The notes below the pieces were generated by a model. That model was not told the origin of the DNA. It made no database searches and saw only the letters and a list, made by a program, of their open reading frames with translations. 64,000 nt of DNA, taken from contig ML996693.1 of NCBI GenBank assembly GCA_010356995.1, positions 992,001 to 1,056,000 of the forward strand. The letters run 5' to 3'. The stretch is from Trichodelitschia bisporula (Eukaryota; Ascomycota; Dothideomycetes; Phaeotrichales; Phaeotrichaceae). Positions within the stretch are counted from its first letter, which is position 1; each line of letters opens with the position of its first letter. Shown here piece after piece: positions 1-8,900 of this stretch. The position numbers and the translations under genes are program-made.

Positions 1-132
1 TGGCTTCGGCTTTTACGCGCTGGACGAGGACGCGGTCGAGGAGGGGGGCGAGGGATTTGATGCTTTTGACGGCGAGGGACTGGGTTGTTAGTTTGGGTTG
101 GATTGGGGAGAAGGGGGGGGGGGGCTTGCCAT
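1..132 (-). CDS. hsp10: 10 kDa mitochondrial heat shock protein (GroES-type co-chaperonin), 5' part
   Basis: This is the start of a mitochondrial GroES homologue, which caps HSP60 in the matrix; the rest lies left of the window. After the start codon the second exon (79-1) reads SLAVKSIKSLAPLLDRVLVQ and then RVKAEA, which matches the family N-terminus LAPLLDRVLVQR. The ATG (132-130) runs straight into GCAAGC and the frame soon closes. A CTAAC branch point followed by AACCCAG sits just before the conserved stretch, so I infer a 50-nt GC-AG intron (129-80) directly after the ATG. The neighbour is a divergent lysidine synthase-like gene. Two heat-shock elements lie 145-187 bases upstream of the ATG. 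The family assignment is strong; the GC donor is inferred. Confidence 0.82.
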
Positions 133-460
133 TGTGACGGTTGGGGTGGAAGGAGAGGTTGGTGAGGTGGTTTGGGTGGTATGCGATTGAGGTCGGGCGG
201 TGTAAGGACGTTTTGTGGTGGGAGAGGAGCGTTCGTGAGGGCGGTAAAAATATTGAGCGATGAAGCTGCGCAACCAGAACGTTCCATTCGCGGAGCATGG
301 GCCTTCGGCGAAACTTCCGCGCCGAAGCGAGCTCCGTGCAGCGGCGCGGGCCGAGAGTCGCGTCTTTATCTGAGCGAGACCGACAAAGAAATATATCGAG
401 AGAGAGAAGTTCGTGTCAAGATCATCACCACTGCCAATTGAAGTCTAATTGTATAGCCGC
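133..460. other. Divergent intergenic region hsp10 / lysidine synthase
   Basis: There is no gene here. It holds the heat-shock elements and the leaders of both genes. A purine-rich stretch at about 390-415 lies just before the plus-strand start. Confidence 0.6.
277..317. promoter_or_regulatory. Heat-shock elements between hsp10 and the lysidine synthase gene
   Basis: Two perfect GAAnnTTC units are present: GAACGTTC at 277-284 and GAAACTTC at 310-317, with extra TTC units at 287 and 304. GAAnnTTC is the established core of heat-shock-factor sites. They sit in the 328-bp divergent intergenic region, closer to hsp10, so control of hsp10 is the likely role; an effect on the plus-strand gene is possible. 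Confidence 0.65.
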
Positions 461-2456
461 ATGATCCGCACACCCCGCCTCGCCCGCGCAGCGGACGTCA
501 TACTCCGCCATGAATTCCTGGCCGCCTGGCCGACGGCGGGGTACGAGATCTCGGGGCCGCAGGCACTAGGTTCGTCGCGCAGCCCATTACCATCCCCAGT
601 AGCAAGATCCCCAGTAGCAAGATCCCCGGTAGCAGAACTACAGCTAACCCCCCCTTCCCAGCCATAAGCGGCGGCGTCGACTCCATAGCCCTCGCCGCCA
701 TGTGCGCACACTACCACCCCCCCTCCTACCGTTCCCACATCCACGCCTTCATCGTCGATCACAACCTGCGTCCCACCAGCACGCGTGAAGCGACCGAAGT
801 GCACTCCTTCCTCGTCGAAGAGCTGGGTGCGTGAGCCCCGCGCCGCTTCTGCGTTCGCTCACACCGCTAGACATGCCCACGCGCATAATCCCGGTCAGCG
901 TCCCGCTGGGCGAAGGGGGGAAGAATCTCGAAGCCCTGGCCCGGACAGCGCGGTTTCGTGCTCTGGGCATAGCGTGTCGAGATGTCGGTGCCGGGGCGCT
1001 GTTCCTCGCGCACCACGCGGACGACCAAGTCGAGACGATCGTCGACCGGCTGAGCAAATCGCACGTCCTCGGTCTCAGCGGTATCGATCCCATCGGTGGC
1101 ATCCCGGAGTGTTTCGGCCTGCACGGCGTAGCCGGGAGCGGGGATTTACTTCCCCTGCACCGCGGGGCGTGCAATGTGCGATATGGGAATGCGGTCAGGG
1201 GGATGGAGACGGGGGGTGTGCGGGTTGTGCGCCCGTTGCTGGGGTTTGAGAAGGCACGGCTGCGGGCTACGTGTGAATTTTTTGGGGTGCGGTGGTGGGA
1301 GGATGCAACCAACAAAGACCAGACCCTCACAGTGCGGAACGCGGTGCGGCATATCTACGCCACCTCCGCGATGCCGAAGGCATTAAGCAAGACCTCTATC
1401 CTCGGTCTCGGCGCGGTGAAGGCGTTTCAGAATGCGCAAAGGGAGCGGGAGGTTGAGAGGCTCTTCTCGATGTGCGATATTAGGCTCGATGTGCGCAGCG
1501 GGGTGGCTACGGTTAGGATACCGCATTTGCAGAAAGTGGTGGAGGGGGGGGGGGAAGGGGTGAAGGCCGTGGGCATGGGCTTGCTGAGACGGCTGGCCGA
1601 GCTGGTGTCCCCGCTGGAACAGGCCCCGCTTAAGGGCTTTGACGTGCCGTTCGAGTACGTGTTCGGGTCGCGGGATGCGGAGAAGAAGGCGTTCACGAAT
1701 GCCGGCGTGGCGTTTTACCGAGAGGATAAGTGGCACGCCGCAAACTCACGACCTCCGAGCACGCCTGTTTCTGATCCTGAGACTGATGCCTGGCACTCGG
1801 CCTGGATCCTCACCCGCGAACCCGCCCCCATAACCGATGTAATCGAAATCTCACCCTCCACCACCCCCTCTCCATTCACCCTCTGGGACCGCCGCTTCTG
1901 GATCTCAGTTCTCAACCCAACCTCCTCTCCTCTCCGCATCCGCGTCCTGGACGAGGCCACCCTGCGCGCAATCCGCGCTGCCATCGATGCCGACGCTCTA
2001 TCAGTCCGCTTCTCCGATCCGAGCATTGTTCGTGACTGGGCTGCAAGCACGGGGAGAGCGCTGCCTCGCATTGATGCTGAGGGTGGGGTTGTGAGGGGGG
2101 GTCTTGCGAGGACGTTGCTGGAGAGGTTGATGGGGAGGGTGGCGAGGGGGGGGGTGAGGTACTCGTTGCCGGTTTTGGAGGGGGAGGGGGGCGTGGTGGG
2201 ATTGCCGACGTTGGGGGTGGGGTTTGAGGGGAGTGGGGAGAAGGAGGGGGTGAGGTGGGAGGTTAGGTTTAAGGATGCGGGGTGTGGGAGGGAGTGTTTT
2301 GTTGGGGATGAGGGGATGGATGGGGAGAAGAATGCTGATGTTGTGGAGAAGAAGAAGAGGCGGAAGGTCGAGGATCCAGAGAGGGGTGGACAAGCGAAAG
2401 CGGTCCCGAAGAGGAGGGAGAGGCCGAGCAACTCGAGAACAACTGGAGCACAATAG
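461..2456 (+). CDS. tilS: tRNA(Ile)-lysidine synthase-like PP-loop ATPase
   Basis: Enzymes of this family adenylate and then lysinylate the wobble C of a tRNA(Ile) so that it reads AUA; in a fungus the likely site is the mitochondrion. Model: exons 461-569, 662-826 and 871-2456, 619 residues. The first splice joins GPQAL to AISGGVDSIAL, giving the P-loop SGGVDS at residues 39-44. HHADDQVET follows at about 139-147, the family's second conserved block. A basic, low-complexity tail of about 100 residues follows the conserved part. Intron 1 (570-661) carries a 15-bp tandem repeat, and its branch point GCTAAC is clear. Intron 2 (827-870) uses GTGCGT and CTAG. Bacterial TilS is usually 300-450 residues, so this is long. 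I cannot see a clear mitochondrial presequence. Confidence 0.8.
593..634 (+). repeat. 15-bp tandem repeat in intron 1 of the lysidine synthase gene
   Basis: Nearly three copies of CCCCAGTAGCAAGAT lie in tandem. Each carries a GT that could look like a donor, but all three are in the wrong phase for the acceptor at 661, so the donor at 570 is preferred. Confidence 0.7.
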
Positions 2457-2592
2457 CGAACAGCCGGCGAGCCCTGGAAGATTGAGGATCAGAGAAAATC
2501 GTACGGCTGCACGCGGTTCCAAAGAGGAGGCCGAGCAACTCGAAAACCACTTGAGCAGAATGGTGAACAGGCGGCCGGGCCTGGAAGCTTAG
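2402..2592 (+). repeat. Imperfect direct duplication across the 3' end of the lysidine synthase gene
   Basis: Segments starting at 2402 and 2515 share a core, GAGGCCGAGCAACTCGA preceded by GGTCCCGAAGAGGA or GGTTCCAAAGAGGA, and continue through CTGGAAG. The first copy holds the stop codon at 2454-2456; the second lies in the 3' untranslated region. Confidence 0.7.
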
Positions 2593-2913
2593 CATAAGGC
2601 TGAGGACAATCGACAATCATTCATTGTCCACCACACCCATTCAATAATTGGCCCCCTCGGTCACGCAGCAAGTAACGACGTCTTTGTCCCCATTTACCAC
2701 TTCTTCCCCCGTTATCCCCCCCTTTGTCCACGCAAGAAAGCCACAAGAAAACCACAATAGCCTTGTGCGGCATTCACCTCTCCCCCAGGAGCACCGATAT
2801 ATAACCCGAACAGTCCGGAGTTCACAACCCCCTTCACTGTTCCCATTACTCCGCCCCGCGATCACCAACATTATTTTGTGACTCTCTGTTCACAACCCAA
2901 CAAACCTCCAGTA
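2457..2913. other. Intergenic region before the giant coiled-coil gene
   Basis: It holds the second copy of the duplication above, a pyrimidine-rich leader from about 2650, and a TATA box at 2798-2804. No other gene is visible. Confidence 0.6.
2798..2804 (+). promoter_or_regulatory. TATA box of the giant coiled-coil gene
   Basis: TATATAA lies 110 bases upstream of the ATG at 2914, with a CT-rich tract around it. This is a typical fungal layout; assignment is by position. Confidence 0.5.
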
Positions 2914-5900
2914 ATGGCTTCACCAAACGAAGCCGACTCGGCCCCCGACAGCCCGGGCCGGAACCTGGCACCGGCAATCGCCAACTCCCCCACCACCAAC
3001 TCGCCCACCCTCCCCCCCCCCAGACCCACTCAGACCGAAAACCTCTTCCAAGTCCTCGGCGCAAGCGACTTCTCGGGCCACTCCTCCAGCAGCTCCATCT
3101 CGCCGGGCGACTTCGCCGGGCCCGAGTGGCCGGATGACCCGCCGCTTCCGGCGGAGCGCTTTATACAGGTTATTGATACGGAGGAGGTCACGATGCTTGA
3201 TGGGGCGTCGGCGGAGTTTGATGATTTTATTATGGACTTGCCGTCGCCGCCTGCGTTTCCTGTGTCCCCGTTGCCGCTGTCGGCCCGGGAGGACGAGGCG
3301 GTGCGCACGCCGCTTCCGCTGTCGCCGGCGGAGGGGGAAGAGGAGACTGAATCTTCCTCCGAGGCCTCCGGCTCTACCGAGATGCCAGCCGCGGAAATCA
3401 ACCCACCCTCAATCTCCACCCTCGACGGCCCCTCCGCCGAAGCCTCCATCCCCAACCTCGACGGCCTGTCCGGCATCCCCTTCAACGGCTCCAACGTGGA
3501 CAGCGACGCGCCCACCTCGCCCAACTCCATCACCTTCGGCGACAACGCCCCTACCTCCACCTCCTTCTCCTCCGACCTCACCACCCGCCCAGCCACCGGG
3601 CCGAGGACACCCCGAACACCACCCCGGACATCCCCCCCGCCCTCAGACTCAGAGCTGTCTTCGCCCTTCGACACATCAACCCCCAGGGCGCCCGTCGCGC
3701 CTTCCCGCCGCGCTGAGTCCCGCCTGAGACATCGCGAGCCGGACGTCATCCCGATTAGCCCCGTGGGGGAGACGTTCGACTCCCCTGGCCCCGTTACACC
3801 GCCCCGCCGCGCCGAGTCCCGGTTCGGCCACCGCGAGCCCGGTGTTATCCCGATTAGTCACGTGAAGAAGACGTTCGATGCCTCGCCCTCCCCACGCGAT
3901 GACTCCACCAACCCGCGCACCCCCAACCCACCCGCCCCCACCATCCCCGGCCCCCAGAGCCCAAACTTCGACGACCCATTCACGAATGCACCGCTTGACC
4001 CGCTGAACCTCGAGTATGCGAATAGCGAGCCGAGCAGGGAGGGCAGTCCGCCGGAGCCGGATACAGGGCGGCTGGATGAGCCGTTGGAGGAGTTGGTGGA
4101 GGAACGCTATGAGGGTGATGAGAATTATGAGGGAGATGAGAATTACGATGGCGATGAGTACTATGAAGATGAGTACTATGAGGGAGATGAGTACTATGAC
4201 GGCGATGAGTACTACGAGGATGAGTACTACGGGGGCGATGAGCAGTACGAGGGCGATTATGCTGAGGGTGATGGGCCTGAGGGTGAGGAGCCTGAGGGTG
4301 ATAAGCCTGAAGGTGACAAGCCTGAGTGTGATGAGCCTGAAGGTGACGAGCCTTACGAGGGCTGTGAACTTGAGGGTGACGAGCCTGAGAGTCACGCTCC
4401 GCCGGGCGCCGAACCCCCAGCCATCCCTGGCCTCACCTTCGACCTCCCCATCCGCAGCCGATCTCTGCCTCCCCCGGCGGCTCCCCCTCCCCCGGGTGCC
4501 AGGCCTGTCCGCTCCTACTATGGGCTTGGGCCCCTTCCCCGCCCCAGTCCCTCACCTCTCCCTCGCCCCAATTCCTCACCTCTCCCTCGCTCCGAGTCCG
4601 GGCCTCTTCCACATCCCAGTTCCAGCACTTCCCTGCCCCCACCGGCCGAGGAGCCGAAACACAACGAGCCTCCACCTGTCCCTCCGCGCCGCCAGTCTGC
4701 GCCCGTCCTCCCTCAAGAGCTGGAGGATGAATTCAAAGAGATGGACTTGGACAAGGCGCTCGAATATGGGAGAAAACAGGTGATGCGGCAGGAAAGGCCT
4801 GCCTCCCCTTCCGCTTCGGAGGCATCTCACCGCTCGGGCGCGTCTTCGGTTGGTGACCCGGCGTTTGAGACCCCACGTACGACGCGTGAGAATTCGCCTG
4901 AGCGTGAGGATGATGAGGCGAAGGGCGATGAAGCCCAGGGCGAGAAAAAGAAACTTCAGTACTGGGAGGGCTGGGAGGACGACCAGCGGCATTTTTGGGT
5001 ATATGACCCAGATACTGGTGAGGAGAGATACCGTGATATACCCTTACCGCCGACGGCGGAAAACCAGCCTCCGCCGGGGCCGCGCTATCCGATCGTACCT
5101 CTCCCGTTCACCAATGACTCAATAGCCGAAGCCGACTCGCGCCCTAAAATGGAAAGAATGAAGGCGTCCTCACTTAGCTACGTATCCTGTCCCCCTCACA
5201 ATGTGGACCTGGCGCGCAAGCAATTCAACCTCCCGGACGGGGAGCCGGATTTCGAGGATCTGCGCCGAATCCGGAGCAGGGACTTTATTGATACGGACTA
5301 CGAGGATGGGGCGATAAATCCCGCGCCACGTGAGCTCTACAAGAAGTTCCTGGCTTCGCATAGCGGCGTGAAGGATCCACATGTCTTTGAGGAATGGGCA
5401 GCAAAGCGCAAACAGGAGCGGGAGAAGGCAAACCTGCCACCCCATGCACCGCTTGCGAGTTCCAAACTTGTCCCGGCTCCTCGTTGGGCGACGGAGCAGA
5501 TCGACTGCTTGACCCGTGAGAGGGAAGAGCGGAGAGAGCAGCTTTCAGAGGCGTACACTGATCGTGCTATGATGGAGAAGTCGTTGGCCAAGACGACGAA
5601 GCAGCTCGAGATGACGCGGGCAGAGCTCAAGAGGATGTATGCAGAGCTCGAGAAGCTCCAGGAGGAGATTCCGGAGGATGACTGCCGGGCCCGGCTTCAA
5701 AAGCTAGAGGACAAACTTGCGAAGGCTGCTCAGTTTATCAACAAGCAGAACGAACAGATGGGGGAAATGTCGCAGTACATTACTCAGATGGAGAAACACT
5801 TGCATTTCCTCGATGGCGTCGACCATGAGCTCTCAGATACCAAGTACGACCTCGGGGAGGCCAGGAAGCAGCTCAAAGTGGTCCTGGAAAAGATGCAGCG

Positions 5901-8900
5901 CAGAGAGGACAAGCTTGCTGACACTTGGGCTGAACTTCAGAAATGCATGCAGAAGCGAGAAATCGACTGCGAGGAGATTGAAGAACACGAGCGCCAGATC
6001 GAGGAGCTTGGGAAGCGCCTCAACGACAAAGACGTGGACCTCGAGTCGTACCTCAGTCAGAACAAACTTCTCAAAGCCAAACTCCAGGAGGCTCAGACAC
6101 AGCTCGCGGAAACGCAGAAGCAGCTTGAAAGCGCAGCGCAGGAAGCATCCAACGTTCAGCAGGAAGAGCGCAATTCCGAGTGCGAAGAGACTGGAGCTCT
6201 CGGGCGTTGGATTCGGGAGCTTAAGGCTTTCCTCGACCATAAGGAAGTGGATATCGCGGCGTACCTTGAAGAAAACGACCTTCTCAAAACCGAACTCCGG
6301 GAGGCTCAGAAGCAAGCCAAGGAGTCGCAGGAGCAGCTTGAACTTGCGGCACAGGAAGCATCCACGGTTCAGGAGGAACTGGAGAAATTCAGGAAGTTCT
6401 GCGAGTCCGTCCAGCATCTGGATATCGACGCTCTGCAGAAGAAGTTGGCCGATTACGAGGCAAAGAACGTCAACGGTCTCAAGGAGAAGCTGGCGAAGAG
6501 GGAGGCGGAAATGATTAATCTCCAGAACGAGCTTGCATATTACAAGGAGATAACCGCCGATAATATTGAGAGAGAGGACATAATTGATCTGCTGGAGGAT
6601 AAGCTTGAATACCATAAGGAACGCGTCGAGGAGCTCCAGTTAGAGATTGGTGAGCATTGGTTGGTCAATACCAGGGAGCTCACGGAACAGCTTAACTTCG
6701 ACGACCTCAAGGAAAAGCTGGCTGAAGCCCAGGCTTGTATCCGCAAACTCCAGACGCAGCTTCTCGGATATCAGAAGCGAACCGCCGACGGTGGCGTGCA
6801 GGACCGTCCCACGGATGAGAAACGGGACGGTGGCGAGGTGTTCCCCTACAAGCGCATGGGCAGCTACGAAGACATGGAGCGCGACCTGAACAAGGTCAGC
6901 AACCAAGAGCAGGGCGGCGATGTGGACATGGACCGCGCCGATGAGGAAGAGCACGCTGCCCCTGAAACCCGGAAATCGGATGTCGACGGTCTCAAGTATA
7001 AGCTGGCGGCAACCCATGCACGTGTCGACGAGCTTCAGGAAGAGCTTGCTAAATACAAGGATATTGCCGCCTCTCTGGACAAGCAGGACCCTGCCGGAGA
7101 AAAGGAGATGGACTGCGACGAGGTCAGGGAGGAGCTTGCTAAGGCCAAGATGGACGTAGAAGGCCTCCAGAAGAAGTTGGTCCAGCACGAGAAGCTCACT
7201 CAACGGCTCAAACAGGCCTTGAAAGAGCTGACAGCCGATTATGAGGAGCTGGAAGAGAAGTACAAGAGGGCCGACAAGCATGGGAGCTGGTTAGATTCCG
7301 AGAACGTTGGGTATCAAAAAGACATCGAGGAGTATAAAGGCGAGGTCGCTGCTCTCAAACTCCAGCTTATCGAGTCTAAAGCCGCCCAAAATCAGAGGGC
7401 CGAGCATGCAGATCATATTATGGTTGCCAAAGACGTTTACGACTCGCAGCTTGCCGCCACCATAGCTTCCCACGAAGCCGATATGAGCGATCTGCTTACT
7501 CAGAATGTCGTCATCATTGAACAGGAGCAGGCCAAACGTCAGGAGGCAGAGAAGAAACTCGCGAAGGAGAAGGCCGCACGCCAGAAGGCGGAGGCCGAAC
7601 TCGAGGCCATTAAGTCTGCGCAGGGCGCTGGAGTCGAAAAGCTCCAGACCGAGCTCGCAGAAGCGAAGGCTGCACGGGAGAAGGCGGACAGCGACCTCAA
7701 GGACATTCTGGCTGCGCAGGAGGATGTGGTCGACAACCTCCAGGCCGAGATCGAGGAGGAGAAGGCTGCGGCCGATAGCCTCCAGGCCGCGCTCGTAGCG
7801 GAGGAGGCTGCGCGCCAGGAGGCAGAGGAGGCCCTCGAGACCATCCAGGATGAGCTCGAATCCAAGATCCAGGCCATCGAGTCTGAGCTCGAATTCAAGC
7901 TCGCCGTATGCGAGGACCGTTGCGCACTCGAGAGGGCTCATCACAGTGAGCAGATTGCAAGTTGCGTGGAGGAAATCGACCAGCTAAGGGGAGAACGCGA
8001 CCGGTTGAGGAAAAACGCATTATCTGTTGCTCTGTCCACGCGTATCGATTCCCAGCTCCTGGCCGCCAGCTGGGCATTTGATTCCAACTCCCGTACCCTC
8101 GAAATCCAGCTCCCGGCTGCCGTCGATGTGGCCAAGGCCAAGAGTCTCTTCTCCCAGAAGCAGGGCAGTTCCCGTATCACCGCCCTTGACACCCTGAACA
8201 AGGTCGTTGCAGACGGCATGAACAAGGCCAAGGCTGATATGACTGCGCGTGTCGCTGACGCTGCACATGTCCGCTCTGAGCTTGAGGCTAAGTTGAAGCG
8301 GATCAGCAATGATCGCAAGATAACGGAGCTCAAGTCTGAGAACGCGGCCCTCAAGCTTCAAAGCGATGCGCACAAGCTCCAGAGCGAGAAGCTCATGAAA
8401 AAACTTTCCAAGATGGATACTAAGCGTGCGGACGAAGCCCATGCCCAGATCGCGACGCTCACGGCGGACAACAAGCAGCTTGAGAAGGAGCTTGCGGACC
8501 TGAAGAAGAAGTGCAAGGAGCATCACCGCACCCTGCAGAAGAAGCTGGACGAGACTGTCGACGAGCGCGATGACTTCGAGGACAAGTACAAGAAGCTGGA
8601 CGCCGAGTATGAGGACAGCAAGAAGAACATGAAGGAGTGCTGGGATTACTTCAAGGACAAGATTGCCACGCTCGAGGCCGAGAATGCGAAGCTCAAGGCC
8701 GCGAAGGACTGCTCGGAACACATCGCTGAGAAGGACAAGATGGCCAAGCGTCTGTACTGCCTGAAGGACAAATACAAGGCCTACTTGAAGGCCTTTGATA
8801 TGGGCAGCATGGCCAAGCCAGTTGACGACTCCGATGAGTCTAATGGTGGCAAGGCCGACTATCTCAAAAAGCTTAAGGCCGAAAATGCTAAGTTGAGGGC

